Shown here piece by piece: positions 47,140 to 59,300 of a stretch of 64,000 bases of DNA. The notes beneath the pieces were generated by a model, which saw nothing but the letters and a program-made list of their open reading frames with translations, did not search any database and was not told the DNA's origin. The position numbers were made by a program, and so were the translations under genes. Positions within the stretch are counted from its first letter, which is position 1; each line of letters starts with the position of its first letter. The stretch is from Neurospora tetraspora. Taxonomy: Eukaryota; Ascomycota; Sordariomycetes; Sordariales; Sordariaceae. The stretch covers positions 248,001 through 312,000 of the forward strand of contig NW_026944388.1 in assembly GCF_033439725.1 (NCBI RefSeq). Direction: 5' to 3'.

Positions 47140-50100
47140 TCACTCCTCCTCAGCCTCAAACCCCTCCACCCTGACTGCTTCCTCCTCCTCCTCATCCGGC
47201 TGCGCCAATTCCACAACCTCGGCACCCTCCTCCCCATCCGCAGCTAGCACCTCCACCTGTTCCTCGCCCTCAGCAGGAGCAGGCAGTTGCTTCCCTTCCT
47301 CCTTCAATTGCTCGATCCTGGTCTTGGTCATCTCAAACACGTACTGCCCCAGATGTTCCACGCCCTCCATGACCGTCTCTCCCTCAAGTCCCTCCTTACC
47401 GACCTCATCAGCCAGCACACGCTGCGAAGGCCACAACTCGCCGGTGACGAGGGTCAGCTTGTCCGGACGCTGGAGGAGCAGCTCAAAGGCTTCGCGAAGC
47501 TCGTAGCAGGACTCGAAGACGGAGCGGCGACCGAGGATGTACAGACCCAGACGGGCGCGGGAGAGGGCGACGGTTAGGCGGCGGATGTCGCGGAGGTAGC
47601 CGACGTGGGAGGTGCGGGTTAGGGAGAGGATGATGTCTGTGGGTTAGCGTGTTAGTGGGTTGTTGGAGAAGGAGACATCAATGGAGAAAGGAGGGGACAG
47701 GAGGGGGAAGCGGTGGAACTTACAATCATTCTGCTCGCCCTGGTACTTGTCCACCGTCGTGACGATTCTCGGCAATCCAAAGATGGGATTCTTAGCACAC
47801 CGATGGCTCAGCACATCCCTAATCAGCGCCCTTTGTCCGGCGTAAGTAGCGAGGATGCTGATTTTCTCCGCCGGGTAGCCCAACAAACGCATGTACATGA
47901 AGATAGCCACTGCGTACTCTGCTTCGCCCAAATTCTGGATGAAATGCGGCGTCGGCTCGCTCTCGCCCTGGCCCTTGTAGTCAGGCACGTCGATGAACTG
48001 GTACTCGTACCGGAAGCCGGCGTTGGCAGTGAGGAACTCGGTGGCCGTCATCGTGTGCGGGAGATCGTTGAGCGATGGGTAGCGCCACTTATAGAGGCTC
48101 GAGATGGAGGGCCTGGCGCGGCCCTGGAGGTCGAGGTTGATGGTGGGCACGCCGAGGCGCACGAGGCGGGAGAAGAGGGACTGCTCAAGGTTGGCGTAGT
48201 GGCGGAAGGCGAGAGACTGGATAACAGGGGAGTTCTGGTAGTGGTCACCGCAGAGGACGATGCGTTGGAGCGGGGCCTTGCCGTCCTTGGGTTTCTGCAT
48301 GGCGAAGGGGATGAAGTTCTCGATTTCGGTGATTTGAGCGGCTTCTTCCATAACGACGTTGTCGTAGTGAAAGCCCAGAGCAGCAATCTTACCACGGCGC
48401 ATAGCAGCGTGAGTGGAGGTCATGGCGATGATGCGGGCTTCGTTGGTGAGGAGGTAGTTCTCCTTATCACGATCACGACGGAGGATTTCGAAGGGCATAA
48501 CATCGGCAAGCTCAGTGAAGATCTTGGAGATGTGGCGATAGCAGCCGTTGGCAATCTCCCGGACAGTGTCGACGTCGGCATCAGGAGGGAACAAAGGCTG
48601 GGGCGCGTCGGCAAAGTAGTAGTGGAAAGGGAAGGCCTTGACGATGTCCTCAGGAGTTGCGCCTTCAGCCTTCGCAATGCCGCTGAACTTGGCCCATGCG
48701 GGTTGGACATAGACCTTGTTAAAATAGCCTGCTGTCTCGGCCGAGTTACCGTGGGCACCGGGTGCTCCTATGCTGGCAGCGAGGCGGTTGACTTCAAGGA
48801 GATACCGATCACGGTTCTCAAGGAAGGACTCTACACGTCCGTGCTTGCTGAAGCTGCCCTCGGTTTCCAAGTCCTCCTCACCATGTCCTAGGCGTAGAAG
48901 ATGGCGCTCATCGATGTCCAACGCTACAATCTTGGCAAAGAGCTGGTTCAGCGCCTGGTTGCTGTGTGCTATGAGCAGAGTCTTCTGCTCAGGGAAGTTG
49001 TGGTAAATGTTGTTGATGATTTGGGTAGCAACATCGGTCTTGCCTGTTCCAGGAGGCCCAACGACAACTGTGAGGCCAGGCTGTGAGCCAGAGATGATGG
49101 CTTCGACTTGCTTGGGTGTGAACCGGACCGAGTTAAGCTTGGGCGCATCGATGGGATATGGCCCGTTATTCGGAGGCTTGTAAGTCGAAACCTTTACTGT
49201 CTCTATCTCGGAGATGAGAGCAGGCTCGGCATCCCGCCTCCTCTTCTTGGAAGGCTTGGAGGCTCCATCCTCGACCGGCTTCTCAACCGTTTCGAGGACG
49301 AAAGGGGGATTGAAGGTTCCGGAGACATCCTCGCTAGGCTCAACATTCCTACCGGGCAAGCTCTCGATCAGATGCTGCCAATCTAGGAATGTGTCGCGGT
49401 AGTCCAACTTCTTTATCCTGTTGGGGAGGTTCTTATAAGTTGCTCCAGCTGGATCACCATATCCCAGGAAGACCTCATGCATCCATGGAGCGAGTGGTAC
49501 TTCGGAGAGGGTGAGGTCCCGAATCGAGTCCAAGACCGGCTTGAAGTTATTCTCGCGACCGCTGCGACGAATGAGAAGATTGATTCCATCATACACGTTC
49601 CGCTTACCCTCCGAGTCCCGCTTGTAGGCATGAGCGTCCAACCGGACCTGGATCTTTCTTGTGTAACTCCGATTGTGGTTCTCAAAGTATGCTTGAGCAT
49701 CGCGGACCGCACGACCTCTGTCATCCATTATCTGGATCACCTCTGCAGTCCGGACAGTCACCAACCCCAGCCTTTCGGCTTCGCTAAGAGGCGCCCCGCC
49801 GTTTTCAACCTTCTTTGCCTTGGAAGCATTTACTTCGACCAGGAACAGCACGTCATCGGGCCGAAGAGCGTCCCAGTCACGGCGAACATGCTCTGACAGT
49901 TTACGCAAGTCGATGGTTACTTCAGCCTTTACGGTCGAAGGGACATCAGTACCAACAAGCGGCGGGACGACATCGAGTATTGTTGGCTTGCTGATTGGCA
50001 GAGCCATCCTCGAGAAACCCGTGAATGCTGTCTCGCCGGTGCGTCGGGCCTCGGGTTTTAGCCTTGTCAAGGCTGCCTCAATATCCTGTCGGATAGCATA

Positions 50101-51684
50101 GAATGCCTCGCAACGATAGAGGGTCAGCGATCGCCAAAGGAAGTCTCCTACTGTGAGATACTGCAGATTCACTTTTGGCAGCGCCAAAGGTCGCGAGCCA
50201 TCATAGTAATCGGTCCTTCTCAGACCAGTCTCAAAGAGCGTCTCTTCCGTGGGAAGAACACTCAGCTCAGCCGCCTCTTCTTGGAAGGTCTTATGACGCT
50301 CGAATGTTGACAATAGCACCTCCATCAAGAACCTCCGGTCCACCACCAAGGTTGAAGATTCTGGGTAGCTGATTCGCATGCCTAATAACCGAGACAACTC
50401 GGTGAGCTCTTCGTCGGTCAAGACATCCAGCAGCCCAAAAAGGTCGGATCGCTTGTCGATGGAGCCATAGTTGGACAAAGCAAGCACTGTCAGTTTGTCC
50501 TTGAAGTGTTTCAAGGATGTCCTTTGTAGCTTTGCGAGCCTGGCGCAATGCTGATCGTACGCCTCCGTCTTGCTATACTGCACTCCTGTCTGGTCATCAA
50601 CCGTGAAGTAGACAAAGTGTGAGAGCAACTTGGCAAGATCCCGTAAAAGACCGTTTCCTTCATCGTTGTACATGGGTGACAAGCGCAGAGCCGGCAGGAT
50701 GTGGAGGTCTTGGAGCAGGGTGTTGACATAGCGTCTTGTTGGGAGCTGGCTGAGGACATCTATCAGGAACTCGAGGAAGCGCTCGCAGTACATGACCTGG
50801 TCTTGTTTGGCGTTTTGGGTATAAAGAACCCTGAAGAATTCCAGGACGGAGCTGTACAGCCATGCCCTCTCGAATCGTAGGCGCGCTTTCCCTGCATCGT
50901 CCGCCGCATCATATCGCTTGGCGGATGCCCTCCAGGCTTTCCTCAGGTGTGTATTCGAATCCAGTAGCTCGTTGCGCTTCTCTTCGGTGGAGAGATTGTG
51001 CCAGATGGATATCGAGACAAGGGGTGCGCATTCCTTCCGGACAATGGTGCAGTCCAAGCTCTCGGTGGCGTATATGATGAACTGGAGAACGTGGGTCCTG
51101 ATGCTCCAAGATAGCGAGTCGTCGAGGGTCATGGATAGGGCGCGTCGGAAGAGGTCGGAGAAGTCAGTCGGGCGGTCATTGAAGAGGCCTGGACAGGTGT
51201 TTGGTTAGTATCCATTGCCATGAAATATGATGTCTTGAGAGTCAACATACCCCATGCGTCCAGTCTTTCTCTGCGCTTGGCATTGACTATCAGAACAATC
51301 AAGAGGACATGGTAATTAGACGAATCTTCGCCGTAGCCAGGCCAGAGGTAGCTATCAGCAAGTTAGCGACAGACATTAAGGTGCACATCTCTGGGGGAGG
51401 GGGGGTACATGCCTCTCTAGAGTCTGTAGGCCCTCCAGCACCAACAGAGATTTGAGAGGGAAACCATCCTTCTCTAGGGCATCCCAGATCTCGCTCTTGA
51501 GCACGTCGTTCTTGACCTTGACCTTGACCTCGTCGGCGCGTTTCGTTGTCTTCAGCCAATGCTGGCGCGCAAGGTTGGCAAACTCGCTGTCCCCTTCCAA
51601 GTCTTGGGTGGTGGGCCGTCCCGAGCCAGCGGCTGGCCCTTTGTCTGCATTCGCGCTGCTTTTTACTCGTTTCGCCGGCGGCAT
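47140..51684 (-). CDS. cwf11: Intron-binding helicase Aquarius / Cwf11
   Basis: Four exons on the minus strand: 51413-51684, 51251-51351, 47724-51188 and 47140-47636, 1444 residues, the usual length for Aquarius. Start MPPAKRVKSSANADKG. Intron 1 (51352-51412) needs a GC donor (gagag|gcatgt); only this gives the family-like junction LESYLWPGYGEDSSNYHVLL. The N-terminal two thirds are the helical scaffold. An SF1 helicase core follows: Walker A GPPGTGKT (about 833), motif II in VVMEEAAQITEIENF (about 1072), LCGDHYQNSPV, YAGQRALIRDVL, VDKYQGEQND and RLTVALSRARLGLYILG. Family role: binds pre-mRNA introns upstream of the branch site within the spliceosome and the intron-binding complex. The C-terminus is Glu-rich. 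Head-to-head with THO subunit 1. Confidence 0.94.
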
Positions 51685-52431
51685 GTTGGGGTATGTGTAA
51701 TAGAGTCGGTGTCGCGTGCAGAGGGCGAGATCTTCGTCCAACCGCGTTGCTGGTGTGTTTGAATTTTGGGAAGTCGAGATTCCAATTGCCGGACAGCGAG
51801 AGTGACGGTACGGGTCACTACCAGGATCACTATCAGCGATAAGTGGAAGTTAAGAGGTACCTGTGTTAGCATTTGTAGCTTGGAGAGGAACTGAGCAGGA
51901 GGTACACCGTAAAGTGCAAGTACACGTACAGGGCACGCATGTACCTTTCAGAGTCGACACTCTTAGCGCTTTCACAGCCTTGCAGGAAATGTCACAGTGC
52001 TGGTATCCACACGTACCCCACATGCAAAAAGAAATGGAGCTCTTGCAGCTCAAGCACGGACATCAGACCCACTTGCATTCAGCCTTGTCACAGCTTCCAC
52101 TGTATTGCTCCATCTCCGGTGTCTGTCTCAGTAAACAACAAGTGAACCTCACCTGAATGCTTGCTCTTCTCCCTCTTCCATCTTTACTTCCACCAATCTT
52201 TCAAAAAGCCTTGTTTGACTGTCTTTTCTTTTCTTTCAGGGCTCACTGACCTTATACCCCGGACAAAGGCATCCATTCTCCAATTCACGACATTCTATCA
52301 GCATCATCTTCAAAGAGAATTGCCGGCAACACTCTAGACTCACCTTTCTTGCGAGACCGACTTCGACGAAACTGATATCGACAACCTTCATCTACTCGCG
52401 ATCAACAGAGTCAGCCAGGCAATGAGCAAAG
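51685..52431. promoter_or_regulatory. Shared divergent promoter of Aquarius and THO subunit 1
   Basis: 747 bp between the two start codons, the only space for both promoters and leaders. It is CT-rich towards the THO gene. A ten-codon uORF lies at 52422-52451. No other ORF is supported. Confidence 0.6.
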
Positions 52432-52451
52432 ATGCCTTCCAGCGTGATTGA
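52422..52451 (+). promoter_or_regulatory. Short uORF overlapping the THO subunit start codon
   Basis: ATG at 52422 opens nine sense codons and stops at 52449-52451, overlapping the main ATG at 52432 in another frame. Purine at -3 makes recognition plausible. It could lower translation if the transcript starts upstream. Confidence 0.5.
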
Positions 52452-55232
52452 GAGCCACGGTGTCCCCGGTGTCGCCGCCTTTTCGGCCTTTCTCGAGAAC
52501 CTCTTGGCACGCGCTGAAGCAGTAAAGCCAACAGCATCCATCGAGCCCCCCCTCGACAAGGCCGACTTTCAAGATCTCCAGACCCAGCTGAACGAGGCTC
52601 TCGGCCTAGACCCCAGCCAAGTTGGTGAAGTAAACGATGCAAAACGGACACAGCGGTACGCCATCATCGAGACTGCCGTGAGAGACACGTTCAGCAACCT
52701 GATCGTGAGTTTGACTTGAGATCCTGCCGAGTTTGCCAGCTTAGGTTGTGCCCAAGCTGACTGACATCGCCAGGCCACCACCTCTATCGATTCGCCAGCT
52801 TTTGCCCGAGTATGGAACCTCTTCGACATCCTGTCCATCCTCTCCGATGACGAGCAATGCGATCCTGCCTTGCTTCTGTGGCTGGTTGAGGAACTGCTTG
52901 ACAGTCAGACTATTGCCGGTTGTCGCAAGGTGTTTGATTTTCTCGAGTCCCGCAGAGAGCGCATCACGGCAAAGCATTTTGCTCAAAAGAAGCTGGTCAT
53001 TCTCCGCACCTGCAATGAGCTTCTTCGACGTTTGTCAAGAGCTCTGGACCCAGCGTTTTCCGGAAGAGTGTTTATCTACCTCTTTCAGAGCTTTCCGCTG
53101 GGCGATAAAAGCTCCGTCAACCTGAGAGGAGAGTACCACGTCGAAAATGTTACCACATGGGATCGCGAGACGCCAAAGGCGGAGGATGCTTCTGCCGATA
53201 GCATGGATGTAGACACGGAGACACAAGGCGAATCTACCCAAAAGACCGGCGATCAGCGATCAACTCCCAAGCCCGGAGCTGCAGATGCCAAAAAGCAACA
53301 GGACAAGGCACTCGATTTGGAAGCTTTATACCCGATCTTCTGGTCTCTGCAAGAGAGCTTCAATCAGCCAAAGAAGCTGTTTGAGCCCGCGCAGTTTGCA
53401 TCCTTCAAGTCTGGTCTAGAGGCGACGATGGCCGCCTTCCAGAGCATCAAGGTCGATCAAAGCGCACGTTCCAGGGACTCCAAGGACAAGTCCGATGAGA
53501 GCAAGCGTGCACTGAAGAGGAAGCGTGGTGAAGGTGAGGATGACGAGTTGGCTAATGGTTTCAACCCAAAATATCTGACTAGTAGAGATTTGTTCAAACT
53601 CGAGGTTCGTCCCAGTCTTTCACATGTCCTTACCCTGCCCCTTGACTGACAAAAAAACGCAGATTGGCGATCTTGCCCTACGTCGAAACGTTTTGGTTCA
53701 AGCCTTAATCATCATGGAGTTCCTGCTTTCCCTCTCACCCAAGGGTAAGGAAAAGATTGCCAGCATCAAAGCGCCCAACAAGTCCGTATCATTCTCGGAT
53801 CAACAGTTGAGCGAGGAAGACACCAACTGGGTGCTAGACATGAAGAAGAAAATTGCCGATTACCTCAAAATAGGCCCAGAAGGTCCTTACTTCTACCGGA
53901 TGGTCGAGACTGTCCTTAGCAGGGACAAAAATTGGGTGCACTGGAAGGTAGAGGGCTGCCCGCCTATCGAAATGCCCGCCGTCTCTCCTCAAGCGTTCCT
54001 CGATGCCAAGATTTCAGCAAGCAGGCTAGCAACAGCAAAGAAAATGAGAGACGCACCGATGGGGTCGATGAACTGGGACTTCCTTCAAGATGAGGACCCA
54101 GACGAGGCTTGGAAGAAGCTCGAAAACCCGGCACGGTACCAGCAACCCGACCTCAAGACACTTCAGCGAAAGTTAGAGGATGCCAAATTCGATATCGAGA
54201 TGGCCAGAGATCCCAAGGAGAAGCAAAGGGCAGTCGAGGCGAAGAACAGCCTTACCTGGGTGGCTCTGAGAGTCGCCAGCAGATCCAGACTGGCAATGTT
54301 CGACGACATCGATAATGACGACGACATCGACGCCATTTTCCAGGACAAGCCCAAAGAGCCTGAGCCACAAGAGGCCGAGGATGCCTCGGCTGCTGCTGAT
54401 GCCGTCTTCCCCGATGACCGGAAGCCAATAGTTGTCGTAGACGTCAGTCGGACCAGCAAACTCAGTATTACGAAGCGACTAGCCAGCCAACACCCCGGCG
54501 TCTTCACGCGAGTACCGGCTCACATCACCCGGAAACCTCAGGACGGCGAAAAGGAAGGACAGGATTACTACTTTGTGGATACACAGACATTCAACATGAT
54601 GCGGGATGGCGATCAGCTCATCGAGTTTACCGAAGGAGACTACAGCCAAGGCACGAGCAGGAAAAACATACAAGCCGTTAGTGAGGCGGGCAAGGTTCCC
54701 ATCATGGAGATGAACCACGATGTAAGTACCGGTCCATCATTCCCCCCCTCCAATCCTACGCGGTTCAGTCGCTAACCTACTTCCACCACAACAGAGCGCA
54801 CAACAAGTCAAAGACTGGGACTTCCCAGCGCGGTTCATCTGCATCGGGCCTCCCTCCCAAGAGACCCTAGAAGCTCAACTAAGAGAGACCGGCAGCGGGC
54901 TCGCAGACAACGAGGAACAAATTCAAGCCATCCTCAAAGACGCGGCCAAACTCGCAAAGCAGCAAAAGTCTCCAGACTTCTACGAGTCAGTCATCAACGG
55001 CGGCGACGACTGGACCGCCCTCGAGGTCGCTGTATACGGCAAGGCGATCACCACCACTGCCAATGGTTCATCAGCTGAGGGGAATGAGAATGGGGAATCC
55101 GAAAACGGTGATGTTCCCTTGTCCACCGAAGAGGGCGCAAGTAAGGATGAGCCAACGACAACAACAGCAGCAGCAGATGGAAACGATGAAGATGTCCAGA
55201 TGGCGGACGCGGCTCCCGCGCCGGAAGCTTAG
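52432..55232 (+). CDS. hpr1: THO complex subunit 1 (Hpr1/THOC1)
   Basis: Exons 52432-52704, 52774-53604, 53663-54721 and 54795-55232, 866 residues, GT-AG introns. The N-terminal helical region (FLENLLARAEAVKPTASIEP; then VWNLFDILSILSDDEQCDPA; CRKVFDFLESRRERI; LRTCNELLRRLSRALDPAFS) is the THOC1 core, continuing with FQSFPLGDKSSVNLRGEYHV and, after an acidic/Ser insert, LEALYPIFWSLQESFNQPKK. Exon 3 continues with LALRRNVLVQALIIMEFLL and KNWVHWKVEGCPPIEMP. The C-terminal part holds a DWDFPARFICIGPP segment and a small helical domain (QDYYFVDTQTFNMM is just before it), then an acidic Thr/Ala tail. Family role: THO couples transcription to mRNP assembly and export and limits R-loops. Divergent partner Aquarius also handles nascent RNA. 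Confidence 0.93.
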
Positions 55233-55779
55233 AGACTCCGGGTCGCGAACTGGGTAAGGCGTCATTGTCGAGGTCAGGGTCGTGCTAATTCCTGATGACG
55301 AGTTGGGGATTGAGAGGGAGTTAGACGGGTGATGGATGCTGTTGGTCAGATAGCGTTGACAATGGTTACTCGAAGTCTCGAAAAACATACAGCCAACACT
55401 GGGTTTTAGCACAGTTGCAGCAAGATCAAGCCTTTACCATCGGATAAAATGCAAACACTTGTTTAGAACCGGCAACGAAAATTGACAAGTGGCCTCGTGG
55501 CAACAAGTTCTTCAGACCTGTGCTATGTTTCCAGAGCATGCAGATATCACAAGATGCTGCACCCCTCGGTCTGCCTTTTCTTCAAGACGAGCAAATGTTG
55601 TGAAGTACCATCCATCCCTTCGTGCCTCATTCAATATGCCCAGTCACTTTGCACGGGTCCGAAAAAGGATGGATATGGGCACCGATCTCTAGTGACCAAG
55701 TACACACAAACACATACATGCACACATGTGTTGAGTAGTAGGGAGAGAGAACAGAAAAAGAAAAAAGAAAAAAACTGCC
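55233..55779. other. Intergenic 3' of THO subunit 1
   Basis: THO 3' UTR and spacer before the tRNA gene on the opposite strand. Purine-rich near 55740-55775 (pyrimidine-rich on the tRNA strand). No gene is supported. Confidence 0.55.
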
Positions 55780-55826
55780 AAAAAGATTCTTCCTACCCAC
55801 CCGAGCTCGGTGGATAACTAATGTGT
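55780..55826 (-). terminator. tRNA 3' trailer with hairpin and Pol III T-run
   Basis: On the minus strand, the tRNA is followed by a hairpin with CCACC and GGTGG arms around gagctcg (near 55796-55812) and then a T5 run (plus strand aaaaa, 55780-55784). The trailer resembles that of the copy at 30978-31087. Confidence 0.7.
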
Positions 55827-55937
55827 TGACAAGAGTGGGATTCGAACCCACGCCCTTTCGGACCACGGAACTGAGATTTTCACTCGGATTAAGGGTTAAC
55901 CTTAACGTGGCGCCTTAGACCGCTCGGCCATCTTGCC
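55827..55937 (-). tRNA. tRNA-Leu(AAG) with intron, second copy
   Basis: Same class II leucine tRNA as at 30978-31087, in opposite orientation about 25 kb away. Acceptor GGCAAGA/TCTTGTC, anticodon AAG, long variable arm and T-arm appear identical by eye. The intron is 31 nt, differing near its middle (gagtgaaaatc against gagttaaatc). It lies between the convergent THO and polymerase alpha genes. Confidence 0.95.
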
Positions 55938-56353
55938 TAGTTGTTGTTGTTGTTGGAGTTTTTACTCGTGTAGGTGGGTTATAAGGTTGTAGGGAGGTGT
56001 TTTGGTGTGGGTGGGGATTTTTAGGGTTAAAGAGCAGAAGAGGAGGGCGAGGGTCGGGATGTATCCCTGACCCTGTGTGTGGGTGGGAGTGGAATATTGT
56101 CAACGGGCTCGGTTACTATACAACAGCAGGCTGATTGATTACAGCAGGATATGAAATGGTTTGCGGGTGCGGTGAGATTTGAAAAGATGAGGAATTGAAA
56201 AGGAGCTATAATCTTTCAACAAGAAGATAAGCCCGTAATCTAGAATAAGCCAAATCCCAAACGCCGAATTCGACAATATGAACACAAGAGGGAAACCATC
56301 CGCTCAACTTTTGTACCGATATCTATCCATCGCTCCTATCCATACATAGTCGA
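55938..56353. other. Intergenic between tRNA-Leu and polymerase alpha 3' end
   Basis: 5' flank of the tRNA gene (with a short ttgttg run at 55940-55954) and the polymerase alpha 3' UTR. Nothing else is supported. Confidence 0.6.
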
Positions 56354-59300
56354 TCACTGAGCAACAAACCCCAACTTAGCAAAAAGCGTATCCATAGCCA
56401 CCCACCTCCGTCCACACTTATCCAAATACCTTTCCACCACGCCCTTCACCGTCCCAAACCTAACACGATTATGTTCCGCCATGATGGCCACCCTCTCCTT
56501 CTCCTCCGCACTTAGCTTAGCAGCATCCGCATCTTCATCATTGCTCTCCTTCGCCTTGCTCTTCGCCTTATCGACGTCCCACAGACTGGCAAAGTACACC
56601 AGCTGGTTGTAGATATCCCTTTCACTGTACTCGTACCGCATGCGCCCGCCGCACTCGCCGCGCGCCAGACCCTTGGACCCCAAACAGCGGGTGCCGTAGA
56701 CGGAGATCTGACGGGTGCGGTTGCCGCACGAGGAGTCGTCGCAGACGAGCCAGCCTTCGTAGTAGCGCGCCGTTTGAGCGCGGACGGCGGCTTCGACTTG
56801 GGCGACGACGCTGAGCGTGGGGAGAACGTATTGGCACGAGGGGCATTGGATGCCCGAGGGGGTGACGTTGTTGACGGATGATGGGGAGGCGAGGCCCTCG
56901 AAGGCGTGAGAGGTCTTGCACCGGCGACAGCGGAGGGGGAGACGGGCGCAGGACTGGAAGCGGAGGGAGTCGGGGATTTGGGACTCGAGGGGGTGGATTT
57001 CAAGGTCTTGCGGGCCCGAAGAGTTGTTATTGGTGTTGGAAGAGTAGCGCCGGACATCGAGGCCAAGGTTTTCTGCGAGTTGGGAAGTTGATGTGCCGAC
57101 AATGTTGGCGCAGAGACGCTCGACTGGAGGGAAAATTTGCTTGCCGATGTACCATTCTACGTCCGGAGACAGACCAGATTCGGCCTTGAGCACGTCTTGA
57201 GGGGTGTAGGCACGCTTGGCGACGGGCTCCGAGGTGGTCTTGCTGTCGCCCGTGATGATGTACGAGATGACATCGCCCTTGCGGATGGTCTTGCCCTTGG
57301 CCAACTCGCGAAGGGCGACTTGGACCTGCGGCATCGAGTCGGCATTGGGATAATCCTTGGGTGCCTTACCGAGCTGCGTCAAGATAATGTACTTCTGCAC
57401 AGGGACGGCACCCTCGCGCATCTTGGCAGATATGTCACGAAGGTACTCGTGGATGCGTTGGACGGACACCTCAGTATCGTCACCCGAGAGGATCTCGGTG
57501 AGGAGACGGTTGGAGATCTCCTTGGACAACCCGCAGTACTCACGACGCTTCATGTCGAGACCCTTGACTTCCATCTTCTCAACCCACTTGCCGTTGACCT
57601 CGACCATGTTGATAGCAGCATACTTCTTCTTGGCTTGGAGGAGGATGCGTCTAAAGACATTGTCTATATCGATCTCGAGGAGGCGGTACCGCTCGTTGAC
57701 GGCCTTCTTGAACTCGTGGCCGACGCGCAGGGCGTCAGCGACGTTGTCCTTGTTGGCATTGATCATGACGGAATCCGTGTCACCGTAGATGACCTGGAGC
57801 GAGTTGCTCTCCGCTAGTTCCTTGGTGCTCCGTAGGATCTCACGACCCTTGTAGGTAGTGAGTACGGCAAGAGGACGGGCGTAGAAGCGCGACTTGGTAT
57901 AACCAAGACAGCCGTACATGGAGTTGGCAGTCAACTTCAAGGCGAGCTGCTTGATATCCCAGGTGGCGAGCTCTTCAGGCGTGGCATTCTTGTCTTTCAT
58001 CAGGGACTTGACCTGTCTACGCCGGCTAACGAGTGTAGCAATCAGCTTGGGGAGAATGCCCTGTGCCTGCTCCTTGGGAACCTCGGGGACAGCATCGTCG
58101 TCCTCGGACTGCTATGCATTAGCTTGTGGCGTCATCAAAGGAAGGACTTTGACTTACCAGTGATGTTCGATCAACTGTAGTAAAGCAGATGTTGTACTCT
58201 TGGATGATGGAAGGGTACAGGGAGTTGAAGTCCATGACAAGAACGAACTTGTCATAAAGACCCTTTTCTGGCTCGAAAACCAAACCACCCTTGTATTTGT
58301 CCTTCTTCTTTCCTCCTTCTCCGCCTTCCTCTTCTGCATTTTCCTCTTCAATGCGTTGGCGGCCCTTGAAGGTCTGTTTATCCGGGACGACATACTTGTT
58401 GCGGTGGAATTCGTGAAGCAAAATGTACTCGTTCCGCTCGGCACGCGTACCAGTGAGTGTTCTTGCCCACGAGTTACCAGCCAGATTGGTGAGAACCTTG
58501 GTAAGAGGCAGAATCTGAGTCCTCAGTGTAAGAGCCGCGATGAAGTAAGTATCAGTCTCGGCATGGGAGATGTAGTCCATCAAGCCATGCTTGTCAGCGT
58601 TAGCCCACGTCTTCAGGGCGACTTCGTTGTCAATATCCCTCCTACGACTTTCGCCGCCCAGATATAAGCTGCACATTTCAGTCAAGCTCCAGGTCTGGCA
58701 CTTGGTCATCACTGATTTACCGGCATCGTTGGCAAGATCGCATAGCAGACGGCCAGACATTATCTGGCGTTCCGCAAATACATTGCCACCCATCTTGACA
58801 ATGGATGAGGGCCACTGAGAGCGCCTGAGTCTACCCAGACGAGACCATTGGTGTGTCTTTTTCTCGTGCAACCGGTTCAGCAAGATGCTGTAGTCAACAC
58901 CTTCCAGCTGGTGGCCAAGGATAACATCTGGATCGACAACATCGATCTGTGCAAGCAAGAAATTCAGGATCTCGTGTTCCTGCTTGAAGAGCTTGAGCAC
59001 ACCTCTGTTCCTTTCCTTGGCAAGCGTCTCCAAGCCGATAGGGAATGCGCTACCGTAAGGTCTAACGGCGGTGAAACTACGAGAAGCAAGCTTGTCTGCG
59101 GGAGTGGTGTCACTGAGCGACACATCGAAGTAGACTCTCCCGCTGACCGCGAGAATCTCCTGCTTGTTATCCTTGGGATTAAATGCTGTGCGCATAGCCA
59201 GACTCAACAGCGTCAAAGGAGGGGGCTCGATGCTCTCGGCGTTGTCTGGAACCGACACCATGTTGGGATGTTCCACCAGGACCTCCAGCTTGCAGTGAGA

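Noticed and set aside
47713-48891. 392-codon ORF antisense to Aquarius
   Set aside because: It overlaps the helicase core on the other strand, and the helicase motifs clearly define the coding strand.
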